A stretch of 13,415 nucleotides of DNA. Origin: Lysobacterales bacterium (GTDB lineage: Bacteria > Pseudomonadota > Gammaproteobacteria > Xanthomonadales > Marinicellaceae). Positions 6,155 to 13,415 of the stretch are shown here, piece by piece. The DNA lies in assembly GCA_026990095.1 (NCBI GenBank), contig JALSIL010000416.1, positions 1-13,415 on the forward strand. Direction: 5' to 3'. The notes beneath the pieces are model-generated. The model was not told where the DNA came from and searched no databases. It saw only the letters and a program-made list of their open reading frames with translations. Within the stretch, counting starts at the first letter, position 1; each line of letters starts with the position of its first letter. The position numbers and the translations under genes were made by a program.

Positions 6155-8515
6155 ATGCTAAAAAAATCAACAAATTATCTGAACCTTATTTCTCTACTTA
6201 TTTTAATTTATTTAGCATTTATCCCCTTAAAGCCTAGCGACAGCAATGAGATGACTGTTGTTTCGAACAGTTTTTCGATGGCATTGGCAACCGACCACAT
6301 AAAAAAAATCAGTCAAGAACCTCACTCCATTGGCACAGCGGCTCACGAACGAACAAAAAACTACATCATAAAAGAACTGCAAAAATTGGGTTTAATCGTC
6401 AAAATACAAAAAACCACCATCAGTTCGTATATTCAAGCACAAAAAAACGCAAAAAAACAAAAAACAAGCAAACAATTTAAAAAAGATAAGACTGTTTACA
6501 ATACTTTTGCTCAAGTTGAGAATATATTTGCCCGAATCCAGGGCACTGAAAAGAACCGCAAAGCCTTACTATTAATGTCACACTATGACTCGGCTGCCAA
6601 TTCATCACACGGAGCCGCCGATGCAGGCACAGGTGTTGCCGTTATTCTTGAAGGCATTCGTGCTTATTTGAGCGAGAATAACAAACCGAAAAATGACATA
6701 ATCATTCTTTTTACAGATGCAGAAGAAATAGGTCTTTTTGGCGCTAAAGCCTTTGCAGAAAAACACGCATGGACAAAAGACATAGGGGCAGTGATAAACT
6801 TTGAAGCCCGTGGAACATCAGGTCCTTCTTACATGTTTATGGAAACCAATTCGGGAAACCATAACATGTTAGAACAATTTAACCAAGCGGGAGTGAGTTA
6901 CGCCAACTCAAACTCTATGGCATACAGTATATACAAAATGTTGCCAAATGACACAGATATGACCATTTTTCGACGCGACAAAGACATCTTGGGGTTTAAT
7001 TTTGCTTTTATAGACAGCCACTTTAATTACCATACGGCTCGCGACATTTACCAAAACCTGTCCTTAGACTCAGTTGCTCATCAAGCCCATTATTTAATGC
7101 CAATGCTACGTAAATTGAGCCAAATTAATTTATCAGACCTTAAATCCAATACAGATGATGTGTATTTTCAAGTTCCTTTTTGGAAAACCCTAAGCTACCC
7201 TTTTAATGCAGCCTTTACACTAAGCCTAATCGTATTATCACTCTTTATTGTTAGTTTAATTATTGGCATTAAAAATAAATCCATACGAATAAAGCAAAGC
7301 CTAACTGCAGGCATTGTTCTGATTAAATCAATGACTATTAGTGCGGTGGCTACTTTTGGGATACTAAAATTCTTGTATTTTTTCCATCCCCAATTTTCAG
7401 AAATATACCAAGGCTTTACTTACAATGGTCACGCTTATGTTGTCTTTTTCACTCTCTTAACCCTAAGTATTTGCTTCTTATTTTACCGAAACATTGTTTC
7501 TACACACACCGCCACTGAAATAATGGTTATCCCAACACTCTTGTGGATTATTTTATCCTTTGTATTTGCCCAAAAACTTACAGGTGCACACTTTTTCCTA
7601 TTGATTGGGTTTGCAGGCAGTTTATCCTTGCTTATCAATGTGCTAATGAAAAAACCGCAATCCAGTTTAACTTTACTTTTGTTTGCTCCCATTATTTTAA
7701 TATTTTCTCCATTTTTTCAACAACTGCCCGTTGCTTTAGGACTCATGGTTCTGCCTTTTAGTGGACTTTTATTAATCCTGTTGTTTGCTCCTTTGATTGT
7801 CAGTATGCAAATTCCTAAAGAATACCAAATCAATAAATGGGTGTTTATTATTCCCTTATTTGCATCATTTACTTACGCCGAAATGCATGCATCAACCTCA
7901 AAACTAAGACCTTTACCCGATAGCCTATATTATTTCCAAGACAACGCATCGCAATCGGCTTACTGGTTTAGTGCCGATAGCACAACGAACAAATGGAACA
8001 GCCAATTTTTAGATAAAGACATACTAAAACCCCAAGAAAAAATCGAGTTTAAAAACAATAATTGGCGCGGTGCACAATTTGTTTCTCATGCTAAATTCCA
8101 TGATTTTCCAATTTCATCGATAACTCTACTTAAAGACCGAAGCTATGTTGATAAACATGTTTATCGGTTTAGAATTACCAATAAACGAAAAGTTACCCGC
8201 ATGGATTTGAGAACATTGGATTCGTTAAACATACTAAAACTTTCCATCAATAGAGAAGATGTTATTTCCCAAGAACAAGCTGTTGCATTAGAAAAAAACT
8301 CCAGATTAGTGAAGATATTTACAGGAAATGCTTATGAATTTATCATTGACATCGAAATTCAAGCAGACCAAAAGTTAAACTTAAGCCTGCTTGAAATGAG
8401 TGATGATTTATTGCACTCAAAACAATTAAATATTCCAAAACGACCCGATGATATAATCGCAAAACCGTTTGTTTTTTCTGATATGATTATTACCAAACAA
8501 CTCATCTCTCCCTGA
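6155..8515 (+). CDS. Membrane-anchored M28 family metallopeptidase (ERMP1/Pff1-like)
   Basis: This 786-residue protein joins an extracytoplasmic zinc aminopeptidase-like domain to a multi-spanning membrane region. An N-terminal membrane segment lies at about 10-25. The M28 domain follows (about 45-325) with a full ligand set: His143 and Asp145 in SHYDS, bridging Asp156 in GAADAGTG, base Glu190 and ligand Glu191 in DAEEIGLFG, Glu217 in NFEARG and His293 in NYHTARD. About eight hydrophobic segments occupy 349-577, then a soluble C-terminal domain (about 580-786). This layout recalls eukaryotic ERMP1 and vacuolar Pff1 and their bacterial relatives. Residues 94-112 form a lysine-rich insertion encoded by four runs of six or seven A. 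The ribosome site AGAGGA overlaps the murA stop, eight bases before the ATG. Substrate is unknown. Confidence 0.88.
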   Translation: MLKKSTNYLNLISLLILIYLAFIPLKPSDSNEMTVVSNSFSMALATDHIKKISQEPHSIGTAAHERTKNYIIKELQKLGLIVKIQKTTISSYIQAQKNAKKQKTSKQFKKDKTVYNTFAQVENIFARIQGTEKNRKALLLMSHYDSAANSSHGAADAGTGVAVILEGIRAYLSENNKPKNDIIILFTDAEEIGLFGAKAFAEKHAWTKDIGAVINFEARGTSGPSYMFMETNSGNHNMLEQFNQAGVSYANSNSMAYSIYKMLPNDTDMTIFRRDKDILGFNFAFIDSHFNYHTARDIYQNLSLDSVAHQAHYLMPMLRKLSQINLSDLKSNTDDVYFQVPFWKTLSYPFNAAFTLSLIVLSLFIVSLIIGIKNKSIRIKQSLTAGIVLIKSMTISAVATFGILKFLYFFHPQFSEIYQGFTYNGHAYVVFFTLLTLSICFLFYRNIVSTHTATEIMVIPTLLWIILSFVFAQKLTGAHFFLLIGFAGSLSLLINVLMKKPQSSLTLLLFAPIILIFSPFFQQLPVALGLMVLPFSGLLLILLFAPLIVSMQIPKEYQINKWVFIIPLFASFTYAEMHASTSKLRPLPDSLYYFQDNASQSAYWFSADSTTNKWNSQFLDKDILKPQEKIEFKNNNWRGAQFVSHAKFHDFPISSITLLKDRSYVDKHVYRFRITNKRKVTRMDLRTLDSLNILKLSINREDVISQEQAVALEKNSRLVKIFTGNAYEFIIDIEIQADQKLNLSLLEMSDDLLHSKQLNIPKRPDDIIAKPFVFSDMIITKQLISP

Positions 8516-8615
8516 AAACTCTATCCCAAATATTTAATATCAGAGACCTTTGCATAACTTTATGATATTAAACACATAAAGTGCTATTTTAAGCTTATGT
8601 GATGAAATATTAGGG
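8516..8615. other. Convergent spacer with weak inverted repeat
   Basis: The spacer lies between the ends of the M28 gene and the peroxidase gene. CACATAA (8573-8579) and TTATGTG (8595-8601) form a 7-base inverted repeat with a 15-base loop. It could act in both directions but lacks a GC-rich stem or U-tract, so a terminator is not claimed. Confidence 0.3.
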
Positions 8616-10904
8616 CTATTGCTTATTTGATAAATATTCGCACAAAGCAATGTTTTCAGCACTGATTCTGGAATAATCAATCATACCTGTAAGAGCGGCA
8701 TCGTATAAATTGTATTGCATCTGCATATTTGAACAATCTTCAAATGACAAAGTCACCGTTCCGTAACTGTTTGCTTCACTGTATTGAACAGGAGTTGCAT
8801 CGTCAAATTTTCCACCAGTGGTTAAGTTTAAATCAATAGTCACACTGTTGGTCTGTGGATCAATTTCACCCAACCCAGTAAGCCACCTATGACTGGAATC
8901 ACCAATAATAGCACTTGCTTGTTCTGGTGGTGCCTGAGTATCGTAAGTAAACCAAGTAAAAAACACACGATTGGTTTGGGGTAAAACATCTATGAGGATG
9001 CCTTGTCCTGAAGTTTCAGGGTTATACCAACCTCCAGCTAAGCCATAATTAACGGTAAAACCTGATGAAGGGTTCTCAACAAGATTTAATTCTTGCACAG
9101 GCTTTCCAGTCAGCATTTTCTCACAGATATAATTGCTTTCCGCACTAATTCTTGATATTTCGAATGAATTTATTTGCGTATGGTTTAACATATCATAACT
9201 CACCGTTGCGGTTTTACAATCATCAAAAGCTATCGTCAAACTGCCAACGCTATTGGCTGCAGTAATAGTCACATCTTGTGGATTATCAAACAAACCATTA
9301 GAGGTAACATTAACATCAAAAGTAATGGATTTATTCTCCATATCAATTTCACCCAAACCAGTTAGCCACCTGTGTTCTGTTGCACCAATTGAATTAGGCA
9401 ATCCCTCTACTGGTTCTTGAGTGTCATAAGTAAACCATGCAAAGAATGCTCTTTGTGAATCAGGTAAAATTTCTAGCATAAATCCTTGACCTGAAGTTTC
9501 TGGATTATACCAGCCACCATTTAATCCTGAATTAATCGGATGGGTAATCTCACTGTTAAGTGTTGGCCTATCAAATGGAAAAGTTTCATTAGCCACACGT
9601 GGATCAGTTAATGCATTGGACATAAAATCAGCAACTTTGGCTTGATTTTCCTCAGAATTGACTTCAATGGCGATACTGCTATAAGGAGGACGCATGGGAG
9701 CATTTGGATTGGGTGGTGGTAGAGAAGATTGATTAGCAGTAAATTGCACATGTTGACTTGTTATATCAGCGGTTCCCGCATTATAGAAATCAATAGCATC
9801 CATGCTATCTGTTATCCAACCAACATGCATCATGGCAGATTTTAATCCAATATTTCGCAACCCTGGTGTTCTAAAACTTCCAAAATCATCTGGGTTGTTA
9901 GTCACATTCATTCTTCCAGCATCCTCCTGGGCTGGTCTTAGACCTATATTGTAATACTTGTTATCGGTAAACAATGGTGGGACATGGCAACTCGCACAAC
10001 TAGGTCCATTACCACCCATTCCAGAGCCTGTTTGAAACAATATCCACCCTTGAATTTGATCCGCAGTCATTGCTGTAACATTCCCAGCCATGTAAGAATC
10101 CCACGGCGTTTGATCAGAGACTAATGTTCTCTCATAGGTAGCAATTGCCATACCAATACGTGCTGCTGTAATTGTCGAATCTCCAAAAGCTTGATTAAAT
10201 AATTCAGGGTAGGTTTTATGTATTGCTAATGCCTCAGACATATCCGCTGGAATATTCTTGGCAATAGCTAAGGGTTGCACTGACAAAAGTTTGTTTATAA
10301 CTTCATCCCAAGTTCTGCCATTTTTTGCCATTTCAATATTGTTCAATATAGGATCTACCGCTTGAGATTCTAATGCACCACCGCGGGCAATAACTACTGA
10401 ACTGGGATTTTGCGGATCCGAAAACTGAGACAAAGCCCGCCCATCCCAAAACAAATCATCCGCATACATGGCATTGATGAAAGTTGGAGTATTCCTGTCA
10501 GTTACCTGCACCTCAAAACCAAATAGAGCATCATCAACCCTTTGCATGTTTTCATCATAATGAACCACACCCATTGACCCAACAACATCATCTTCAGTTC
10601 CAAAAATTTCATCAAAACCTGGATTAACAGCGAGCCTTGGATCAGCACCTCCACTAGAGGGAATATGACAAGTGCCACAAGCCATGGTATTATCACTGGA
10701 TAATTGTTCATCCCAAAATAATATTTTCCCAAGAATTCTTTTACTCTCAGTGATTGGATTCTCACTGGGAACGGGTACAACAGGCATTTCCGCCATTGTG
10801 TTCAGATGATAAAACAAAGAAATAGAGACAAAAACAGTAAACTTATTAATGGTCAACAATTTTCCTCTGAACTTGAAAAAACAAAAATCTTTATTACAAT
10901 TCAT
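8616..10904 (-). CDS. Exported di-haem cytochrome c peroxidase (MauG/CcpA type) fused to two tandem C-terminal domains
   Basis: The 762-residue product begins with a signal peptide whose hydrophobic core is FTVFVSISLFYHL (22-34); cleavage is likely after TMA at 36-38. Residues about 45-440 are a bacterial di-haem peroxidase of the CcpA/MauG superfamily. They carry two c-type haem sites, CGTCH (76-80) and CASCH (303-307), with the family phrases TDRNTPTFINA (135-145), FWDGRA (152-157), NNIEMAKN (188-195) and FRTPGLRNI (344-352). The acidic insert NPGFDEIFGTEDDV (94-107) is also seen in this group. Such enzymes reduce peroxide or oxidise protein side chains in the periplasm. Residues 463-594 and 624-755 are two copies of a domain described separately. 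Typical members are 300-450 residues, so the fusion nearly doubles the length. Which reaction it performs is not decided by sequence. Confidence 0.88.
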   Translation of the reverse strand: MNCNKDFCFFKFRGKLLTINKFTVFVSISLFYHLNTMAEMPVVPVPSENPITESKRILGKILFWDEQLSSDNTMACGTCHIPSSGGADPRLAVNPGFDEIFGTEDDVVGSMGVVHYDENMQRVDDALFGFEVQVTDRNTPTFINAMYADDLFWDGRALSQFSDPQNPSSVVIARGGALESQAVDPILNNIEMAKNGRTWDEVINKLLSVQPLAIAKNIPADMSEALAIHKTYPELFNQAFGDSTITAARIGMAIATYERTLVSDQTPWDSYMAGNVTAMTADQIQGWILFQTGSGMGGNGPSCASCHVPPLFTDNKYYNIGLRPAQEDAGRMNVTNNPDDFGSFRTPGLRNIGLKSAMMHVGWITDSMDAIDFYNAGTADITSQHVQFTANQSSLPPPNPNAPMRPPYSSIAIEVNSEENQAKVADFMSNALTDPRVANETFPFDRPTLNSEITHPINSGLNGGWYNPETSGQGFMLEILPDSQRAFFAWFTYDTQEPVEGLPNSIGATEHRWLTGLGEIDMENKSITFDVNVTSNGLFDNPQDVTITAANSVGSLTIAFDDCKTATVSYDMLNHTQINSFEISRISAESNYICEKMLTGKPVQELNLVENPSSGFTVNYGLAGGWYNPETSGQGILIDVLPQTNRVFFTWFTYDTQAPPEQASAIIGDSSHRWLTGLGEIDPQTNSVTIDLNLTTGGKFDDATPVQYSEANSYGTVTLSFEDCSNMQMQYNLYDAALTGMIDYSRISAENIALCEYLSNKQ
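8640..9035 (-). repeat. Second copy of the C-terminal WYNPETSGQG domain (residues 624-755)
   Basis: This segment encodes a 132-residue domain that aligns without gaps to the first copy at 9123-9518, with about 64 identical residues (48%) counted by hand. Shared blocks are GGWYNPETSGQG, WFTYDTQ, HRWLTGLGEID, ANS-G, F-DC and SRISAE. Each copy has two cysteines at equal positions (724 and 755 here), possibly a disulfide. The domain reads as an all-beta binding module; no function is known to me. A similar repeat is, from memory, common on exported proteins of Marinicella and Lysobacter relatives. Confidence 0.85.
9123..9518 (-). repeat. First copy of the C-terminal WYNPETSGQG domain (residues 463-594)
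   Basis: This is the upstream copy of the duplicated domain, offset from the second by exactly 161 residues. Its cysteines are 563 and 594. A 29-residue linker (595-623) separates the copies. The level of divergence, about half of positions identical, points to an old duplication maintained by selection rather than a recent tandem event. Confidence 0.85.
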
Positions 10905-10917
10905 TAGATACCCTTTT

Positions 10918-10941
10918 TTATATTAGATTTCCCTAATATAA
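10918..10941. repeat. Perfect 9-6-9 palindrome TTATATTAG-n6-CTAATATAA
   Basis: The arms at 10918-10926 and 10933-10941 are perfectly complementary with a six-base spacer. The palindrome begins 14 bases before the peroxidase ATG, directly upstream of its AAAAAAGGG ribosome site, and overlaps the candidate -10 box. It fits an operator for a dimeric regulator, or a small hairpin in the 5' leader of the message. No specific regulator is recognised. Confidence 0.55.
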
Positions 10942-10962
10942 TGAAAACACCCTATTAAACAA
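10935..10962 (-). promoter_or_regulatory. Candidate promoter of the peroxidase gene
   Basis: On the minus strand TTGTTT (10957-10962) and TATATT (10935-10940) are separated by 16 bases. The -10 matches five of six consensus positions and the -35 three of six. The -10 lies inside one arm of the palindrome, so a bound regulator would block it. Confidence 0.35.
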
Positions 10963-11138
10963 GCACTTTAATAAAATAAAACACTAAAATGTTGGGTCTT
11001 AACAATATCTAACGTTTTAATTAACATTATTTTAACAATTGTGACTCACTATTGTCTTAATTAATCTTGCCTAACAACCCTCTTATATTAGCAAACACGC
11101 ATAAAGCAACTTAATTTAAATATTTTACAAACTTTCTC

Positions 11139-11170
11139 TTGACAGAGATTTTCAACTAAGAGATTATACT
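11139..11170 (+). promoter_or_regulatory. Candidate promoter of the ilv leader operon
   Basis: TTGACA (11139-11144) is a perfect -35 hexamer. The best -10 is TATACT (11165-11170, five of six) at a long 20-base spacing; GATTAT (11162-11167, four of six) gives the usual 17. Transcription would start near 11175, about 28 bases before the leader ATG. Confidence 0.55.
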
Positions 11171-11202
11171 CGAAACTTTAGAAAAACTTATTAAAAGCAT
11201 AA

Positions 11203-11262
11203 ATGAATTTAATCCAAAACATTATTTTAGTCGTCATTATTATTCTTGTCCTTAATCGGTGA
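11203..11262 (+). CDS. ilvL: Ile/Leu/Val-rich attenuator leader peptide
   Basis: This small gene encodes 19 residues, MNLIQNIILVVIIILVLNR, of which 13 are branched-chain: six Ile, four Leu and three Val. Such leader peptides measure charged tRNA levels: when Ile-, Leu- or Val-tRNA is scarce the ribosome stalls on the codons and changes the fold of the RNA behind it. The run of eleven consecutive Ile/Leu/Val codons (residues 7-17) is the sensor. It lies after a promoter and before a terminator and ilvE, as for ilvL of E. coli, although the peptide sequence itself is different. The ribosome site is weak. The peptide is probably only a sensor, with no function once made. Confidence 0.88.
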   Translation: MNLIQNIILVVIIILVLNR

Positions 11263-11299
11263 GAATGGCGCATAATTGGATAACCAAAAAGCCCTTCTC
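11261..11299 (+). promoter_or_regulatory. Antiterminator hairpin of the ilv attenuator
   Basis: GAGAATGGC (11261-11269) can pair with GCCCTTCTC (11291-11299), the left arm of the terminator, in eight of nine positions, with a 21-base loop. The first strand begins inside the TGA stop of the leader peptide. A ribosome that reaches the stop covers it, so the terminator forms. A ribosome stalled upstream leaves it free, and read-through follows. A short AUUCU (11242-11246) to AGAAU (11262-11266) pairing could be the protector stem. Confidence 0.7.
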
Positions 11300-11326
11300 A
11301 AGCATAAAGAGAAGGGCTTTTTTTTT
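11286..11326 (+). terminator. Intrinsic terminator of the ilv attenuator
   Basis: AAAAAGCCCTTCTC (11286-11299) pairs perfectly over 14 bases with GAGAAGGGCTTTTT (11309-11322) around a nine-base loop. A run of nine T (11318-11326) follows the GC-rich part. It ends 37 bases before ilvE and lies after the leader peptide, so it is a conditional terminator rather than an operon end. Confidence 0.92.
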
Positions 11327-11363
11327 AACAAGGCATTTTCGCCACCTATAGAGCAAAGAGAAT

Positions 11364-12230
11364 ATGACAATGTATTACGATAGAAACACCACTATTTATC
11401 TCAATGGACAATGGTTGAAAGCACAAGATGCAACCACTGGGCTATACCAACAATCATTCCACTATGGAAATGGCGTCTTTGAAGGCATGCGTTCTTATAA
11501 AACAGACAATGGTGCAAAAGTTCTCAAAGTTCGCGAACATTTTGAGAGACTACTCTACTCTGCTGAAAAAATGTACATTGATTTAAAATTCAGCGTTGAT
11601 GAGTTAGAAGCCATTTGTTATGAATTACTCGAAAAGAACGACATGCAAGATGCCTACATCCGTCCTTTGGTTTATACCGATGAGAATATGGGTTTGCAAC
11701 CCGAAAGTCATGCCAACCTTTTTATGTGTGCATGGGATTGGGGACAATATTACGAAAAACCCGTTCGTGCCATGACTTCACCCTTTAGACGTCCTGATCC
11801 AAAGTCTTGTCATGTTGAAGCTAAAGTCACAGGACATTACACCAATTCACTGATTGCCATAAAAGATGCCAAACAAAAAGGCTTTGATGAAGCTTTATTA
11901 TTAGATAACCATGGTTTTGTTGCCGAAGCCACAGGAGCTAATTTTTTCTACCAAAAAAACGACACCCTATTTACCGCACCTCGTGGCAATATCTTACCTG
12001 GTATAACACGTTCAGTAATTATCGACTTAGCTAAACAAAATGGCATCAAAGTTGAAGAAACACACTTTACTCCCGATGACGTTTATAACGCGGATGGTGC
12101 TTTTTTCACAGGCACTGCTGTTGAAATCAATCCAGTTGAATCCCTGGATAATAAAAAATTCACCAAACAGTGGCAAGAAACATTTGGTCACAAACTGCAA
12201 CAACAATTTAACCACTACGCACGCACTTAA
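11364..12230 (+). CDS. ilvE: IlvE, branched-chain amino acid aminotransferase
   Basis: This PLP enzyme of fold type IV performs the last step of Ile, Val and Leu synthesis by moving the amino group from glutamate to the 2-oxo acid. The product has 288 residues from this start. Visible features are HYGNGVFEGMRSY (33-45), Arg100 in YIRPLVY, the Schiff-base Lys154 in EAKVTGHYTNSL, Glu188 in VAEATGANFF that contacts the PLP ring, the phosphate loop LPGITR (211-216) and FFTGTAVEINPV (247-258). A second ATG two codons on (11370) has better spacing (nine bases) to AGAG at 11357-11360, so the protein may be 286 residues. A D-amino-acid or 4-amino-4-deoxychorismate lyase relative is less likely, given FEGMRSY, the attenuator and ilvD next door. 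Confidence 0.93.
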   Translation: MTMYYDRNTTIYLNGQWLKAQDATTGLYQQSFHYGNGVFEGMRSYKTDNGAKVLKVREHFERLLYSAEKMYIDLKFSVDELEAICYELLEKNDMQDAYIRPLVYTDENMGLQPESHANLFMCAWDWGQYYEKPVRAMTSPFRRPDPKSCHVEAKVTGHYTNSLIAIKDAKQKGFDEALLLDNHGFVAEATGANFFYQKNDTLFTAPRGNILPGITRSVIIDLAKQNGIKVEETHFTPDDVYNADGAFFTGTAVEINPVESLDNKKFTKQWQETFGHKLQQQFNHYART

Positions 12231-12245
12231 AGGAAAAAAAATTTC

Positions 12246-13415
12246 ATGAGCAACGATAAACTCAATAAATTTTCACAAGCAGTTACACAAGATGATACAC
12301 AACCTGCTGCAAAAGCCATGCTGCATGCAATAGGCATGAGTCATGAAGATTTAAATAACCCATTAGTTGGAATCGCAAGCACAGGGTATGATGGCAATCC
12401 GTGCAATATGCACCTCAATGATTTAGCTTCACACATTAAGGAGTCTGTTAATGATAAAGAACTTAACGGTTTAATATTTAATACCATTGGCATTTCTGAT
12501 GGTATTTCGATGGGAACAGAAGGCATGCGCTATTCTTTGCCATCGCGTGATATCATTGCTGACTCAATAGAAATGGTCACTTGTGGCATGAGCTACGATG
12601 CCAATATTTCCATTGTCGGTTGCGACAAAAACATGCCAGGTGCGCTTATGGCAATGCTGCGATTTAATCGCCCATCCATTCTTTTTTATGGTGGAACAAT
12701 CGCGGCAGGCTGTCATGATGGTAAAAAACTTGATGTGGTCTCGGCGTTTGAGGCATGGGGCGAAAAAGTTGCAGGCACAATGGATGAAGAAACCTTTGAC
12801 GAAATTGTATCCAAAGCCTGTCCTTCAGCTGGAGCTTGTGGTGGCATGTACACAGCCAACACCATGGCATCGGCCATTGAAGCCATGGGCATGAGTTTTC
12901 CTTACAATTCATCCAATCCAGCTATCAGCCAACAAAAATTGGATGAATGCAATAAGATTGGAGGTCAAATTGAACAACTCTTGAAATCTGATTTAAAGCC
13001 ACGTGATATTGTCACCAAACAGTCAATGGAAAATGCCTTTAGATTAGTCACTGTTTTGGGTGGTTCGACTAATGCGGTATTGCATTTTTTAGCCATAGCC
13101 GATGCTGCTGGTATTGATTTTGACATTAAAGATTTTCAAAAAATCAGCGACAACACGCCTTTTTTAGCCAACCTCAAACCCAGTGGCAAATATTTAATGG
13201 AAGACTTGCACGAAGTGGGTGGAGTTCCTGCGGTTATGAAATACATGCTAGAAAACGACATGCTTCACGGTGAATGCATGACCATCACAGGCAAAACCAT
13301 CGCAGAAAATTTATCACAAGTTAAATCCTTATCACCCATCCAAGATGTCATCATGCCATTGGAAAAACCCATTAAAGAAACGGGTCATATTCGTATCTTG
13401 TTTGGAAATTTAGCC
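12246..13415 (+). CDS. ilvD: IlvD, dihydroxy-acid dehydratase (3' end beyond window)
   Basis: IlvD dehydrates 2,3-dihydroxy-isovalerate and -methylvalerate to the oxo acids that IlvE aminates. The frame is open for 390 codons to the window edge; family members of this type have about 560 residues, so roughly 170 are missing because of the cut, not damage. The three cluster cysteines are Cys53 in GNPCNMH, Cys126 in VGCDKNMPG and Cys198 in GACGGMYTANTM. Asp127 and Lys128 follow for the Mg2+ site and the modified lysine. The pattern FNTIGISDGISMGTEGM (78-94) matches the shorter, [2Fe-2S]-type group rather than the 616-residue E. coli enzyme. AAAGGA at 12229-12234 overlaps the end of ilvE and is the ribosome site, 11 bases before the ATG. 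It should share the leader attenuator with ilvE. Confidence 0.96.
   Translation, partial: MSNDKLNKFSQAVTQDDTQPAAKAMLHAIGMSHEDLNNPLVGIASTGYDGNPCNMHLNDLASHIKESVNDKELNGLIFNTIGISDGISMGTEGMRYSLPSRDIIADSIEMVTCGMSYDANISIVGCDKNMPGALMAMLRFNRPSILFYGGTIAAGCHDGKKLDVVSAFEAWGEKVAGTMDEETFDEIVSKACPSAGACGGMYTANTMASAIEAMGMSFPYNSSNPAISQQKLDECNKIGGQIEQLLKSDLKPRDIVTKQSMENAFRLVTVLGGSTNAVLHFLAIADAAGIDFDIKDFQKISDNTPFLANLKPSGKYLMEDLHEVGGVPAVMKYMLENDMLHGECMTITGKTIAENLSQVKSLSPIQDVIMPLEKPIKETGHIRILFGNLA

Larger units (their letters stand above)
10905..11202. other. Divergent spacer between peroxidase gene and ilv leader
   Basis: This strongly AT-rich spacer of 298 bases carries the peroxidase promoter and palindrome at its left and the ilv promoter at its right. 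In between (about 10965-11135) no gene is seen. The half-site TTATATTAG of the palindrome recurs at 11083-11091, and TTAATTA-type motifs appear several times. Confidence 0.5.

Noticed and set aside
8541..8560. AGAGACCTTTGCATAA-like string resembling the ends of some IS5-family elements
   Set aside because: No matching opposite end, target duplication or transposase was seen in the window, so an IS remnant cannot be supported; the resemblance is from memory only.
8573..8601. Bidirectional terminator between the M28 and peroxidase genes
   Set aside because: The stem is seven AT-rich pairs with a 15-base loop and no U-tract on either strand.
10502..10780. Minus-strand alternative frame inside the peroxidase gene, possibly a frameshifted gene
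   Set aside because: The main frame is continuous and includes the first CGTCH haem site; the other frame has no recognisable features.
12598..12912. Overlapping open frames on both strands inside ilvD
   Set aside because: The ilvD frame carries all cluster cysteines and conserved motifs through this stretch; the others are out-of-frame shadows.

Overview
The window is ordinary AT-rich bacterial chromosome with a clearly gammaproteobacterial gene order. The lptB-lptA-lptC-kdsC-kdsD-CaCA antiporter cluster (minus strand) faces ibaG-murA (plus strand), as in Escherichia coli and relatives. The low GC content and a duplicated WYNPETSGQG-type C-terminal domain on a di-haem peroxidase recall marine gammaproteobacteria of the Marinicella kind. 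That placement is only an impression from memory. No mobile element, CRISPR array, tRNA or rRNA was seen.

Layout. Positions 85-4341 (minus) hold one tightly packed operon: YrbG-type antiporter, kdsD, kdsC, lptC, lptA, lptB. KdsD and KdsC make the Kdo precursor, and LptC/LptA/LptB are the inner-membrane and periplasmic parts of the lipopolysaccharide export bridge. A 302-base divergent spacer follows (4342-4643). It carries a perfect 9-base DnaA-box sequence inside a candidate promoter bracketed by an inverted repeat. Positions 4644-8515 (plus) hold ibaG, murA and a large membrane-bound M28 metallopeptidase, probably co-transcribed. The mlaFEDCB genes that lie between yrbG and ibaG in E. coli are absent here.

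Positions 8616-10904 (minus) encode an exported MauG/CcpA-type di-haem peroxidase fused to two tandem copies of a 132-residue domain. A perfect 9-6-9 palindrome lies over its candidate promoter. From 11139 (plus) comes a branched-chain amino acid operon: promoter, a 19-codon leader peptide with 13 Ile/Leu/Val codons, an antiterminator that begins inside the leader stop codon, a strong intrinsic terminator, then ilvE and the first 390 codons of ilvD, which runs off the right edge. This is a complete, readable transcription attenuator and the best-supported regulatory device in the window.

No wholly new system was found. The points most worth a second look are the attenuator placed directly before ilvE, the peroxidase-repeat fusion with its palindrome, the DnaA-box/inverted-repeat promoter of ibaG-murA, the missing mla genes, and the M28 peptidase placed directly behind murA.
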